NCBI GenBank assembly: GCA_934465295.1
Contig: CAKSKU010000012.1
Span: forward strand, 16,971 to 80,970
Origin: an uncultured Oscillospiraceae bacterium
Lineage (GTDB): Bacteria > Bacillota > Clostridia > Oscillospirales > Ruminococcaceae
Length of the DNA: 64,000 nucleotides
Reading direction: 5' to 3'
The position numbers and the translations under genes were made by a program. This document shows, piece after piece, positions 1 through 8,558 of this stretch. Under the pieces are notes generated by a model. The model was given only the letters and a program-made list of their open reading frames with translations, did not search any database and was not told the DNA's origin. Within the stretch, counting starts at the first letter, position 1, and the number at the start of each line of letters is the position of its first letter.

Positions 1-3000
1 TACGATACAGGCAAGGATGGTATGACCCTTAAAGTTACTCTCAATGTAGCAAATAGGACCGAATCAAACTTTACTGTTTCCTATGTGGAAAACGACAAGA
101 CTGTAACAGTTACAGCAGATGAATGGGCTGATGTTCTTAAAGTGATGAACAACAAGAACACCGACTATGTTGTATATCTTAACAACGATGTCACGATCAA
201 AAAGCTCACATTCCCGACAGCTGCAAAGGCTAAGAGCATAGCTGTTTACAACCCAAGCGGAAAGACTATCACAACAGACGCATCTTCCGTTACACTTCCT
301 ATCGATACAACATTAGACAATATCAGCATCGAATCGACAGCTAAGACCTTCGCTATCACAGCAAGCAAGAACCTTGACATCAGTGATTTCCGTTCAGAGA
401 AGCTCAAAACCTTAAAGGGCGGCGCAAAGTCTGTTCTTACATTCAACAAAGGTGCGCACAACACTGTAAAGGCTGACATCAGCGGCTTTGGCACGATCGC
501 ATTTGATAAATACACCGAGGCTGAACTCCTGGGTACAGTCAAGGCGACCACACTTAAGCTGAACGACAGCGATACTGTAATTGTAAAGAACAACTCCGTG
601 ACATTCACGAACATTGAAATTGCCGGAGAAGAAGCAATAATGGCATCTATATGCTACGGCGATGATAATTTCAAGCCCATTACAGTAACAGGCAATATCA
701 CGGCAGAAAACAATGCAAGCAAGATTCGTATTTACAAGCGTGTTGAAAAGAATATTGTATCATTCTCCGCAGAACAGACCGTTCTCACTGCAAAGACAGC
801 AAGCTTTGCAAATGTTGAGGTATTCGAAAACAGCATGCCCGAGGGTGAAATAAACTATACTCTTGCAAGAGTAGGTTCGGACATAAAGCTTCTTGCAGAA
901 AAGCTCAAGGTCGTGACTCTCTACGAAAGCGGCATGAATGAGACTGTATATGCTCAGTGGAGCGATGTTCTCAGCACTATTGCCGCAAACGCTAAGGCAG
1001 GTCAGAAGGACAATGAGTACCATGTAACTCTTCTTGACGATTACAATATGAACGGTGCTTTCAAGATGCCAGCGGCTAAGACATACAGTTCGCTCAACCT
1101 CTCAAGCGAGCAGTCAGTCAAGACTATCACCTTCACAGGAAATATCACTCTCACAGGCTTTACAATATTCAACAATATCAAGCTCGATGCACAGAAAAAG
1201 TCAGGTAAGGAACTCAAATCTACCGACTTCACAATTGCGGCAGGCAAGAATTCACTTCATCTTGAATATGTAAAAGCAAATATCAAGAGCATTACTTCAA
1301 GCGGTGAGGTTCAACTCACAGGCACTACTGTTGGTGCAGTGACTGCAAATTCCGTAATAGTCTGGGCTAACAGTGAAAGCGAAATGTTAGGCTATGCGGC
1401 TATGGGCGCAGCATGGGACGGAAAAACCGCTCCGACGACTACCGTAAACATTACAGGCAACCTTACCGTAAAAAAACTGCTCGAATTGGAAAACAACAGC
1501 TCTCTTTCAGTCGGCGGTATCATCAACGCAGGCGAAATATTCGCATTGGAGGATACTGTACTCGTTGTCAAGCAGCAGGCTAAGGGCAAAAACGCTCTCG
1601 TTATCGGCAAGAGCGGCTTTGACAACAACTCCGGAAAGATCAATTTCGTTATTGTTGACCCCAAAACGGAGAAAACAGCAGAGATCACTGAGGATCTTAT
1701 CCTCGGTACTATCGCAGGTCCATACGCAGATCAGCTCGTCCCCTCGAATGACAACCTCACAGAGGAAGACAGCTACTATATCATCAAGGACGGCAAGAAC
1801 CTTATCGCAAAGCCCAAGGCAACAGCAGGTCTTGTTACCGTTGAAGTGAACGGAAAGAAAGCCTACTACAAGAGCCTTGACGATGCTATCAAGGATATCA
1901 ACGCAACGGGCAGCAAGGGTGACAATGTTGTTATCTATCTGACGCAGGATATGTTCCCCAAGGCTGTTGCAAAGCTTCCGCTTCCTTCCGCAGGCAAGTA
2001 TAATACACTTACCTATAAGAGTGCGGATGAAAATTCAGATGAACCGATCAAGATCAATATTACAGGCGACCTTGCACTCACAGGCGATCTCGTTCTGGAC
2101 AAATCTATCGCTCTCAACAAGATCGATAAAACAGGTAAAGTTACCGCTCTCGGCGTAAATGTCGGCAAATATACACTGACAGCTAAGGGCACTGTTTCCG
2201 AAACGACCACAGATGATTCGATCATAAGCAACTTCGCAAATATCAGTGGCGCAGGCAAATTATGTTTCAGCGATACTGCTGTCAATGTTGCAGGCAAGGT
2301 CAACGGTACAACGCTTATCTTCGATGGCAGCGTAGTAACGCTTGTCGGCACAAAGGCAGGATTTACAGGCAGCATTGAGGCAGGGGACGACAGCGAGCTT
2401 ATTTATGACAAGTCCATCGCCAAGAACGTTAAGTTCACAAACGTTACAGGTCAGCTTGAACTTGTTATCAAGGACGGCGAAAAAACTGTAGAGTTTGAAG
2501 AAAATGCGATCGTTGCTTCCATCACAGGCAATTATACCAAGGACGCAGTAATTGTAAACGGCAGCGACCTTAAGATCGTCCGCTCGGGCAATAACCTTAA
2601 GGCTGTCAAGGAAGAAAATGTTGTGACAGTTACGGCTTCCAAATATGACAGTGAAGAGTCTATCGAAAGAGCTTATGATTCACTTGCAAGCGCAATAAAC
2701 GACATTTCAAGAATAAAGGATAAAACAGCCAGCTACAATATTAATATATCAAAGGACGATACCTTTGCTCTTCCTAAGGCTAATACCTACAAAGAAGTCC
2801 AGTATAGTGCGAATGTTATCGATCCTAGGAATTATATAACTCTTACAACAACAAAGGATATCACGCTCACAGGAAATCTTAGGATCAAGGGCATTATTTT
2901 AAATAAAACCGATAGAAACGGTAAAGTCCTTCCTATGAGTGTAAACCTCGGAAACTATACTTTCAATACTTCTATGTCGTACATTTCCTATAATGGCAAT

Positions 3001-3831
3001 GAAAGCCAGTTCGCAAACATCAATGGCAAGGGAAGAGCGGAGATCTGGGGTGCCATGACCGTAAGCGGAAAGATCAACGTAGGTAAGTTCAGTATAAACA
3101 ACACAGTTAAACTGGGCGACAGGGCTGCATTTACCGCTGTAAATACTTGGGGCAGCATCGGCGGTGAGCTTTGCTATCCTGTCTCTATCGCAAAGAACGT
3201 TGTATTTACCAATATCATAACCAATAACGAAACGATCAAAGTAAAGGTCGACGGAGTTAAGGCAGGCGACCAGATCGCAACGCTTAAGGGCGATTACTTC
3301 ACTGATACAGTAGTTATCTCCAATGACAGCACTCTTGCAGCAGTCCGCTCGGGCAATAAGCTCGTTGCAGTTGAAAAATCATCGATGAATTTTGTTGAGG
3401 TTGAAGATTACAGCGGCACAAACACCCGTGCTTATGATTCGATCGCAAGTGCAATTACCGACATTACAAGACGTAATAACGCAAAGGTAGAGTACACCAT
3501 TTATCTTAATTCCGGAGACTATGTTATGCCGAAGCTTACACTCCCCGCAAAGGGCAAGTGCGCAGCTATAAGGTTTTCGGCAACAACGTCAAGTCCGGTC
3601 AATATTACAGTATCAAGTGATATCACTCTTACCTGTAATCTTACCCTGAGAGGAAAAATTATACTCAAAAAGGCAGCTACAAAGACAAATCAGACGCCGA
3701 AACTTAAATTCACTTCTCCCAAGAACAAGGACGGTACACCGACTTACAAAGTATATGTAGATGTAGATGCAACTATCATAAATGGTACACTTAACGGTGA
3801 ACCTATAAAACCAACTCCAACTACCCCGTAA
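1..3831 (+). CDS. Giant secreted modular repeat protein, C-terminal part (5' end outside window)
   Basis: The reading frame is open from base 1 to the TAA at 3829-3831, so the gene starts upstream. About 1276 residues are visible and form five related modules beginning near nt 105, 910, 1837, 2628 and 3397. Each has a short strand, a helix of the type AYYKSLDDAIKDIN, a 'Y.I.L..D....KLT.P' segment, then Thr/Gly-rich beta strands with 'ITLTG' and 'AGK.TLT' motifs. This looks like a beta-solenoid or stacked beta-module surface protein. It is a close relative of the minus-strand gene at 53957-60007 and a more distant one of 26081-32881. No LPXTG sorting signal or C-terminal membrane segment is visible; it ends in a Pro/Thr tail. 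By analogy with the other two, a signal peptide and a transglutaminase-like domain are probably upstream, but that is inference. Function unknown; adhesin or cell-surface scaffold is a guess. Confidence 0.85.
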   Translation, partial: YDTGKDGMTLKVTLNVANRTESNFTVSYVENDKTVTVTADEWADVLKVMNNKNTDYVVYLNNDVTIKKLTFPTAAKAKSIAVYNPSGKTITTDASSVTLPIDTTLDNISIESTAKTFAITASKNLDISDFRSEKLKTLKGGAKSVLTFNKGAHNTVKADISGFGTIAFDKYTEAELLGTVKATTLKLNDSDTVIVKNNSVTFTNIEIAGEEAIMASICYGDDNFKPITVTGNITAENNASKIRIYKRVEKNIVSFSAEQTVLTAKTASFANVEVFENSMPEGEINYTLARVGSDIKLLAEKLKVVTLYESGMNETVYAQWSDVLSTIAANAKAGQKDNEYHVTLLDDYNMNGAFKMPAAKTYSSLNLSSEQSVKTITFTGNITLTGFTIFNNIKLDAQKKSGKELKSTDFTIAAGKNSLHLEYVKANIKSITSSGEVQLTGTTVGAVTANSVIVWANSESEMLGYAAMGAAWDGKTAPTTTVNITGNLTVKKLLELENNSSLSVGGIINAGEIFALEDTVLVVKQQAKGKNALVIGKSGFDNNSGKINFVIVDPKTEKTAEITEDLILGTIAGPYADQLVPSNDNLTEEDSYYIIKDGKNLIAKPKATAGLVTVEVNGKKAYYKSLDDAIKDINATGSKGDNVVIYLTQDMFPKAVAKLPLPSAGKYNTLTYKSADENSDEPIKINITGDLALTGDLVLDKSIALNKIDKTGKVTALGVNVGKYTLTAKGTVSETTTDDSIISNFANISGAGKLCFSDTAVNVAGKVNGTTLIFDGSVVTLVGTKAGFTGSIEAGDDSELIYDKSIAKNVKFTNVTGQLELVIKDGEKTVEFEENAIVASITGNYTKDAVIVNGSDLKIVRSGNNLKAVKEENVVTVTASKYDSEESIERAYDSLASAINDISRIKDKTASYNINISKDDTFALPKANTYKEVQYSANVIDPRNYITLTTTKDITLTGNLRIKGIILNKTDRNGKVLPMSVNLGNYTFNTSMSYISYNGNESQFANINGKGRAEIWGAMTVSGKINVGKFSINNTVKLGDRAAFTAVNTWGSIGGELCYPVSIAKNVVFTNIITNNETIKVKVDGVKAGDQIATLKGDYFTDTVVISNDSTLAAVRSGNKLVAVEKSSMNFVEVEDYSGTNTRAYDSIASAITDITRRNNAKVEYTIYLNSGDYVMPKLTLPAKGKCAAIRFSATTSSPVNITVSSDITLTCNLTLRGKIILKKAATKTNQTPKLKFTSPKNKDGTPTYKVYVDVDATIINGTLNGEPIKPTPTTP

Positions 3832-3857
3832 GTCATCCTATATCGCAAAATAAAATC

Positions 3858-3894
3858 GAACCGAGCGGTCTTTCAAGGCTGCTCGGTTCTTTTT
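3858..3894 (+). terminator. Rho-independent terminator of the first giant gene
   Basis: Inverted repeat GAACCGAGC / GCTCGGTTC with a 14-base loop followed by TTTTT, 27 bases after the stop codon. Confidence 0.85.
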
Positions 3895-3928
3895 GCGTAA
3901 AAATATCGGAGTTGTGTCATATAAAAAC

Positions 3929-3976
3929 AAAAAATCCTGCGTCCGACCCGTCAAAAGGGTGAACACAGGATTTTTT
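3929..3976 (-). terminator. Terminator of the ilvA-ridA operon
   Basis: Inverted repeat AAAAAATCCTG / CAGGATTTTTT flanking an inner GACCCGTCAAAAGGGT hairpin. On the minus strand the T-run follows the stem, just after the ridA stop. Confidence 0.8.
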
Positions 3977-3996
3977 CTGTTCAATTTAGCCTTTTA

Positions 3997-4368
3997 TCAA
4001 AGCTCTGCAATAACTTCGACCTCGACCTTAACTCCCTTTGGGAGCTTTGCAACTTCCACGCAGGAACGTGCAGGCTTGTTGGTGAAATACTCGCCGTAAA
4101 CTGCATTGAATGCTGCAAAATCGTTGATATCGTCAAGGAAGCACACGGTCTTTACAGCCTTTTCAAGGGAAGTGCCTGCCTCTGCAAGTACAGCTTTGAG
4201 GTTCTCGCATACCTGCTTGGTCTGTGCCTCAATGCCAACAGCATCAACATTGCCCGTTGCGGGATTGATAGCGATCTGACCCGATGTGAAAACGAGGTTT
4301 CCGACCTTTACAGCCTGAGAGTAAGGGCCGATAGCGTCGGGAGCATTTTTAGTGTAAACTTTTTCCAT
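3997..4368 (-). CDS. ridA: RidA family reactive enamine/imine deaminase
   Basis: A 123-residue RidA/YjgF/UK114 protein. It hydrolyses reactive enamines/imines such as 2-aminoacrylate, which PLP dehydratases like IlvA release. The family pattern is clear: 'AIGPYSQAV' near the N-terminus, 'FTSGQIAINPATG', and the C-terminal 'RSCVEVAKLPKGVKVEVE' whose Arg binds the substrate carboxylate. An in-frame ATG at 4383 overlaps the ilvA stop, but the ATG at 4368 is preferred because GGAGGT lies 7-8 bases before it. The gene is directly downstream of ilvA with almost no gap, so the two are co-transcribed under the T-box leader. Enzyme and detoxifier are thus made together. Confidence 0.93.
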   Translation of the reverse strand: MEKVYTKNAPDAIGPYSQAVKVGNLVFTSGQIAINPATGNVDAVGIEAQTKQVCENLKAVLAEAGTSLEKAVKTVCFLDDINDFAAFNAVYGEYFTNKPARSCVEVAKLPKGVKVEVEVIAEL

Positions 4369-4382
4369 TGTGATTACCTCCA

Positions 4383-5585
4383 TTAGTTATTAGTAAGCTT
4401 AAATCCTGCGTTTACGAGTGCACTCTTGATCTCATTGATGTGATCGAAGTTTCTTGTTTCAAGAAGTATTCTAAGATAACAGCCGTTGATGTCCGAACCC
4501 TCGCTCGCACGTTCGTGGTGGATAGAAATAACATTGCCGCCCTTTTCTGCGATGATGTCGGAAACACCCTTGAGCTGACCCGGCTTGTCGATAAGCTCGA
4601 TGCAGAACTGTGCAGTTCTGCCCGATGTGAGAAGACCTCTCTTGATGACCTTTGAAAGGATAGTTACATCGATGTTGCCGCCCGATACAAGGCAGACAAC
4701 GTTCTTGCCCTTGATATCGGGGATCTTGTCAAACATTACCGCTGCTACGGGAACTGCACCTGCACCCTCGGCAATAAGCTTCTGCTGTTCAATGAGTGCG
4801 AGGATAGCTGCTGCGATCTCGTCATCGTTTACGGTAACTACCTTGTCAACATACTTGCTGACATAGCTGAATGTATTTTCGCCCGGCTCTTTTACCTTTA
4901 TGCCGTCTGCGATAGTGGAAACGCTGTCAAGGCACTCGATCTTGCCGTGTTCGAGCGACTGGAACATACTCGGTGCACCCGTTGCCTGAACGCCGTATAC
5001 CTTGATCTCGGGGCGCAGGCTCTTCAACGTGAATGCAACGCCCGAGATAAGTCCGCCGCCGCCGATAGGAACAACAACTGCATCGATATCGTTGAGCTGT
5101 TCGAGAAGTTCGAGTGCGATAGTACCCTGACCTGCGATAACATAATCGTCATCGAACGGGTGAATGAATGTATAGCCCTTTTCGTCACGCAGGCTGATAG
5201 CCTTTGCGTAAGCATCGTCGTAAACGCCCTCGACAAGGCAGACCTCTGCGCCGTAGGAGCGTGTAGCTTCGATCTTTGAGATAGGTGCGGAGTCGGGCAG
5301 GCAGATTATTGACTTTATGCCGTTCTTAGCCGCTGCGAGAGCAACGCCCTGAGCGTGGTTGCCTGCACTGCAGGCGATAACGCCCTTTGCCTTTTCCTCG
5401 TCGGAAAGCTGTGAAATTTTGTAGTAAGCACCTCTGACCTTGAATGAACCCGTCACCTGTAAGTTCTCGGTCTTGAGGTAAACATTGCAGCCCGGTTTGA
5501 TCTTCGGCGCATAGATAAGGTCAGTCTTGCGGACCACTTCTCTGAGCTTGTGTGAAGCTTTGTAAACACTGTCAAGCGTAAGCAT
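4383..5585 (-). CDS. ilvA: Threonine ammonia-lyase (threonine dehydratase)
   Basis: A 400-residue fold-type II PLP enzyme that deaminates L-threonine to 2-oxobutanoate, the first step toward isoleucine. The PLP lysine is Lys49 in 'TGSFKVRGA'; the phosphate-binding glycine loop is 'PIGGGGLISG' and the 'SAGNHAQG' motif is present. The last ~75 residues form one ACT regulatory domain ('QFCIELIDKPGQLKGVSDI'). This is the short, single-ACT architecture often called catabolic TdcB-like. The frame is open further upstream, but the ATG at 5585 has GGAGAG at the right distance, and the upstream sequence is the T-box terminator. An Ile-type T-box supports a biosynthetic role. It forms an operon with ridA. 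Confidence 0.93.
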   Translation of the reverse strand: MLTLDSVYKASHKLREVVRKTDLIYAPKIKPGCNVYLKTENLQVTGSFKVRGAYYKISQLSDEEKAKGVIACSAGNHAQGVALAAAKNGIKSIICLPDSAPISKIEATRSYGAEVCLVEGVYDDAYAKAISLRDEKGYTFIHPFDDDYVIAGQGTIALELLEQLNDIDAVVVPIGGGGLISGVAFTLKSLRPEIKVYGVQATGAPSMFQSLEHGKIECLDSVSTIADGIKVKEPGENTFSYVSKYVDKVVTVNDDEIAAAILALIEQQKLIAEGAGAVPVAAVMFDKIPDIKGKNVVCLVSGGNIDVTILSKVIKRGLLTSGRTAQFCIELIDKPGQLKGVSDIIAEKGGNVISIHHERASEGSDINGCYLRILLETRNFDHINEIKSALVNAGFKLTNN

Positions 5586-5604
5586 ATTATATCTCTCCTT
5601 AAAA

Positions 5605-5850
5605 TGTTGTATAAAAAAAGCTCCCACCCCGTCAAGAGGTGAAAGCATAAGCCGACACGGTACCACTCTTGTTGCCGCAGAAACTGCAGCCACTCTTATC
5701 TCTGTAACGGGAGAACCCGTCAGAACCTTGGCGAAACGCTTCAGCCCTGCCGCTCGGAGGTGATATGGATACGGTCTTTTTCAAGCGGCTTTCACCAAAG
5801 CACCGCCTCTCTGATTGAAACCGAGCCGTTCCCGTCCCCGTCAACGCATT
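5605..5850 (-). promoter_or_regulatory. T-box leader controlling ilvA-ridA, probably isoleucine-specific
   Basis: On the minus strand the leader contains a T-box sequence AAGAGTGGTACCGTG (5655-5669), an AGAGA-type Stem I motif followed by GGTGCTTTGGTGAAAGCC, and an intrinsic terminator just before ilvA. T-boxes sense uncharged tRNA and open the terminator. In the expected specifier position the sequence reads ATATCACCTCC. ATC (5764-5762), followed by a purine, suggests tRNA-Ile. ACC (Thr) overlaps next to it and cannot be excluded by eye. Confidence 0.92.
5613..5646 (-). terminator. T-box regulated terminator hairpin
   Basis: Minus-strand stem GCTTTCACCTC / GGGGTGGGAGC with loop TTGA-C and a following T-run. 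It lies between the T-box motif and the ilvA start. Its 5' arm abuts the antiterminator sequence. Confidence 0.85.
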
Positions 5851-5871
5851 TATGTTTTAACTAACAATTTT

Positions 5872-5900
5872 ATTATAAACCCGCTTTATTTATTTGTCAA
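5872..5900 (-). promoter_or_regulatory. Promoter of the T-box/ilvA transcript
   Basis: Minus strand TTGACA (5900-5895), 17-base spacer, TATAAT (5877-5872), just upstream of Stem I. Confidence 0.8.
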
Positions 5901-6010
5901 GAATAATTTATTAATTTTAATTGACCTTTTGGGAAAAAGTTTAGTCGGCAAGCCTTTTCTTTTATGCTATTTAAATATATTTATTCTGAATGAAAACGAT
6001 TTTATTATGC

Positions 6011-6127
6011 TAAGGAATCGCTGATTAATACGTTTTTGCCATTTTTCAAAATGTCCTCAAAGGCGCAAACTCGTACATTTCTCAAAATGGCAAAACGAAC
6101 GCTTCGCTTTAATCAGCGAGTTCCTAA
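6011..6127. repeat. Large interrupted inverted repeat (MITE-like), intergenic
   Basis: Outer arms TAAGGAATCGCTGATTAA and TTAATCAGCGAGTTCCTAA, inner arms CGTTTTTGCCATTTTT and AAAATGGCAAAACG, total about 117 bp. The rest of the 5900-6220 gap is AT-rich with no gene seen. A short related string (ATCGCTGAAAGGCATTCCTAA) appears near 6980. Confidence 0.6.
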
Positions 6128-6221
6128 ATTACATATTTAACGTTTTTGAAGATGAATAAGCGCTAAATTTGTTGAAACATCACATATTTTTGAACTTAGC
6201 GTAAAATATTTGATTTACCTG

Positions 6222-6250
6222 TTGAAAAAAATTTTCGGCTGTGATATAAT
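6222..6250 (+). promoter_or_regulatory. Promoter of the P-loop kinase gene
   Basis: TTGAAA, 17-base spacer, TATAAT; 60 bases before the start codon. Confidence 0.75.
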
Positions 6251-6309
6251 TAAAAATAATATGACCGAGGAAAAGACGGTCTATATGGATATGGAAAGGA
6301 TGAAAAAGT

Positions 6310-6891
6310 TTGAAAGAACTTATTCTTGTAACATCACCACCGGCTTGCGGAAAGACCTATATCTCTAAAGAACTTGCAAAGAACCTCAAAAATGTGGTTT
6401 ACCTCGATAAGGATACGCTGATCGTGCTTTCAAAGCAGATCTTCGTTGTTGCAAACCAGGAATACAACAGAAGCTCCGACTTCTTTGAAAAGTATATCCG
6501 TGACTATGAGTATTATGCAGTTCTCGACCTCGCATTCGAGGCTCTCGACTATGCAAACATCGTTCTTATCAATGCTCCGTTCACAAGAGAGATCCGCGAC
6601 CAAAAATATATCGATGACCTCAAGGCTCGCCTTGCGGAAAAGGGCGCAGTTCTAAAGGTTATCTGGGTAGAGACCGATCCCGAGGTCTGCCACCAGCGTA
6701 TGATCGACAGAGGAAGCGACCGTGATACATGGAAGCTTGAACACTGGGACGAATATATCGCAGGTGTAAACTTCGATATCCCCGAAACGATCGGTGCAGC
6801 GAACGACGGCACTCTCCTCATCTTCAAGAATTCCTCCAAGGAAGAATTCGACCGGTCGATGAAAGAGATCACAGCCGAGCTTCTTAAGTAA
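6310..6891 (+). CDS. P-loop ATP-binding protein, AAA_33/zeta-like kinase
   Basis: A 193-residue single-domain protein with an N-terminal Walker A variant 'SPPACGKTYISK' (residues ~9-20) and a kinase-like layout. 'VVYLDKDTL' resembles the substrate-binding aspartate strand, and a lid arginine region 'CHQRMIDRGSDRDTWK' follows 'VIWVETDPEVC'. This fits small nucleoside/aminoglycoside or AAA_33 kinases; the substrate is unknown. The start is TTG at 6310 with AAAGGA nine bases upstream; the ATG at 6299 is out of frame. It is monocistronic with its own promoter and terminator. No antitoxin partner is adjacent, so a zeta-toxin role is not supported. Confidence 0.75.
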   Translation: MKELILVTSPPACGKTYISKELAKNLKNVVYLDKDTLIVLSKQIFVVANQEYNRSSDFFEKYIRDYEYYAVLDLAFEALDYANIVLINAPFTREIRDQKYIDDLKARLAEKGAVLKVIWVETDPEVCHQRMIDRGSDRDTWKLEHWDEYIAGVNFDIPETIGAANDGTLLIFKNSSKEEFDRSMKEITAELLK

Positions 6892-6896
6892 AAACG

Positions 6897-6927
6897 AACC
6901 GCATCTGAAATTCAGGTGCGGTTTTTT
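6897..6927 (+). terminator. Terminator after the P-loop kinase gene
   Basis: Perfect stem AACCGCATCTGAA / TTCAGGTGCGGTT (with G-T pairs) followed by TTTTT. Confidence 0.85.
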
Positions 6928-6941
6928 CTGTAAATATGAAA

Positions 6942-6975
6942 ATGCTGCTCAGTGTATTACCGAGCAGCATTTTTT
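6942..6975 (+). terminator. Second terminator-like hairpin
   Basis: ATGCTGCTC / GAGCAGCAT stem followed by TTTTTT, tandem to the preceding terminator in a convergent intergenic gap. Confidence 0.6.
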
Positions 6976-7044
6976 AGTGAATCGCTGAAAGGCATTCCTA
7001 AAAACATCACTTAGGAAACACAGCAAATCAAAATGTGTTTCCTT

Positions 7045-7146
7045 ATACTAATTTTTAAACTGAAAGTGTACAAAAAATCAAGCAAAAGCTCGCATATATG
7101 GCTTTTGCGCCGATTTTTTGTCTACACTTTGATTAAAAATTAGTAT
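7045..7146 (+). repeat. Dispersed repeat A, copy 1 (MITE-like)
   Basis: 102 bp bounded by ATACTAATTTTTAA and TTAAAAATTAGTAT. The core AAAAAATCAAGC...GCGCCGATTTTTT folds back on itself. Nearly identical to the copy at 32968. It sits between convergent genes, where its A/T-flanked stem could end transcription from both sides. Confidence 0.9.
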
Positions 7147-7154
7147 TAAATATA

Positions 7155-8363
7155 TCAGTCAACAAGCTCGGGGTCGAAGCTTTCCTTCCAAGGAAGTCCC
7201 CACTTGTTGAGTGCGTCCATGAACGGATCGGGGTCGAATTCTTCAATATTGTAAACGCCCGGCTTCTGCCACTTGCCCGTCATTACCATCATTGCGCCGA
7301 TCATAGCAGGAACGCCCGTTGTGTAGGAAATTGCCTGAGAGCCGACTTCCGCATAGCACTCCTCATGCACGCATACGTTGTAAACATAGTAGTTGACAGG
7401 CTTGCCGTCCTTTTTGCCCTGCATGATGCAGCCGATGTTGGTCTTGCCCTTTGTTCTCGGACCGAGCGAAGCAGGGTCGGGGAGAACGGCTTTGAGGAAC
7501 TGGAGCGGAACAATCTCCATACCATTGTAATTGATAGGCACGATAGAGGTCATTCCGACATCTTCAAGGCATTTGAGGTGGTTGAGATAGCTCTGTCCGA
7601 ACGTCATAAAGAAGCGGATCCTCTTGATGCCCTTGATGTTGAGCGCAAGCGATTCAAGCTCTTCGTGGTGGAGGAGGTACATATCCTTTTCGCCAACCTC
7701 GGGGAAGTTGTAAACACGCTTGATCTCCATAGGCTTGGTCTCGACCCACTTGCCGTCCTCAATGTAAGAACCGTTTGCGGAAACCTCACGAATGTTTATC
7801 TCTGGGTTGAAGTTGGTTGCAAAAGGATAACCGTGGTCGCCTGCATTGCAGTCGAGGATATCGATGTAATTTATCTCGTCAAAATAGTGCTTCATCGCAT
7901 AAGCGCAGAAAACGCCTGTTACACCCGGGTCAAAACCGCTTCCGAGGAGCGCAGTGATGCCTGCTTTCTCGAATTTCTCACGGTATGCCCACTGCCATTT
8001 GTACTCGAATTTTGCAGTGTCCTCAGGCTCGTAATTTGCAGTGTCGATGTAGTGGACCTTACATTCAAGGCAAGCGTCCATTATCGTAAGATCCTGATAA
8101 GGGAGCGCAAGGTTAAGGCAGACATCAGGCTTGTATTCTTTCATAAGAGCAACAAGCTCGGGAACGCTGTCAGCGTTGACCTTTGCAGTCGAAATGTTCG
8201 TCTTTCCGCCGTACATAGTGTCAAGCTTGGCTTTGAGAGCGTCACACTTTTCCTTTGTTCTCGATGCGATCATAATATCCGTGAAAACCTCGGAATTCTG
8301 ACAGCACTTGTGGATAGCAACGCTTGCAACGCCGCCGCAGCCGATAATTAAAGCTCTTCCCAT
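7155..8363 (-). CDS. Saccharopine dehydrogenase family protein, likely carboxynorspermidine synthase
   Basis: A 402-residue protein with an N-terminal Rossmann motif 'ALIIGCGGVASVAIHKC'. It has the saccharopine-dehydrogenase family signatures 'NLALPYQDLTIMDACL', 'DTANYEPEDTAKFEYKWQW' and 'GSGFDPGVTGVF'. Length and these motifs match carboxy(nor)spermidine dehydrogenase, which condenses aspartate semialdehyde with a diamine using NADPH in the alternative spermidine/norspermidine pathway. The decarboxylase partner NspC is not next to it. A role in lysine degradation is the alternative but is less likely for this subfamily. The ATG at 8363 is followed by the Rossmann motif directly. It is monocistronic, with its own promoter at 8410-8438. 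Confidence 0.85.
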   Translation of the reverse strand: MGRALIIGCGGVASVAIHKCCQNSEVFTDIMIASRTKEKCDALKAKLDTMYGGKTNISTAKVNADSVPELVALMKEYKPDVCLNLALPYQDLTIMDACLECKVHYIDTANYEPEDTAKFEYKWQWAYREKFEKAGITALLGSGFDPGVTGVFCAYAMKHYFDEINYIDILDCNAGDHGYPFATNFNPEINIREVSANGSYIEDGKWVETKPMEIKRVYNFPEVGEKDMYLLHHEELESLALNIKGIKRIRFFMTFGQSYLNHLKCLEDVGMTSIVPINYNGMEIVPLQFLKAVLPDPASLGPRTKGKTNIGCIMQGKKDGKPVNYYVYNVCVHEECYAEVGSQAISYTTGVPAMIGAMMVMTGKWQKPGVYNIEEFDPDPFMDALNKWGLPWKESFDPELVD

Positions 8364-8409
8364 TTATTCAACTTCCTCTCAAATTATTTTCAAAAATATT
8401 TGTAAGAAA

Positions 8410-8438
8410 ATTATATCATATTGCAAGCGTATTTTCAA
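8410..8438 (-). promoter_or_regulatory. Promoter of the carboxynorspermidine synthase-like gene
   Basis: Minus strand TTGAAA, 17-base spacer, TATAAT. Confidence 0.75.
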
Positions 8439-8476
8439 TAGAATAAAAAAATTTTAAAAAGAATTAAGAAAAACTA

Positions 8477-8505
8477 TTGACAAAAGTAACTTATGATGAT
8501 ATTAT
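8477..8505 (+). promoter_or_regulatory. Promoter of the CPBP protease gene
   Basis: TTGACA, 17-base spacer, TATTAT; divergent from the preceding promoter. Confidence 0.75.
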
Positions 8506-8558
8506 TGTATTAGTTGATTAGTACAAACAAAAAATAAACATCAAAAGGAGAAACAGCT

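Noticed and set aside
6310..6891. Zeta-type toxin of a toxin-antitoxin pair
   Set aside because: No antitoxin gene adjacent; it has its own promoter and terminator, consistent with an ordinary small kinase.
7365..8351. 328-codon open frame on the plus strand antisense to the dehydrogenase gene
   Set aside because: It lies wholly opposite a well-conserved gene, has no ribosome site and its product is Cys/Val/Leu-rich shadow sequence.
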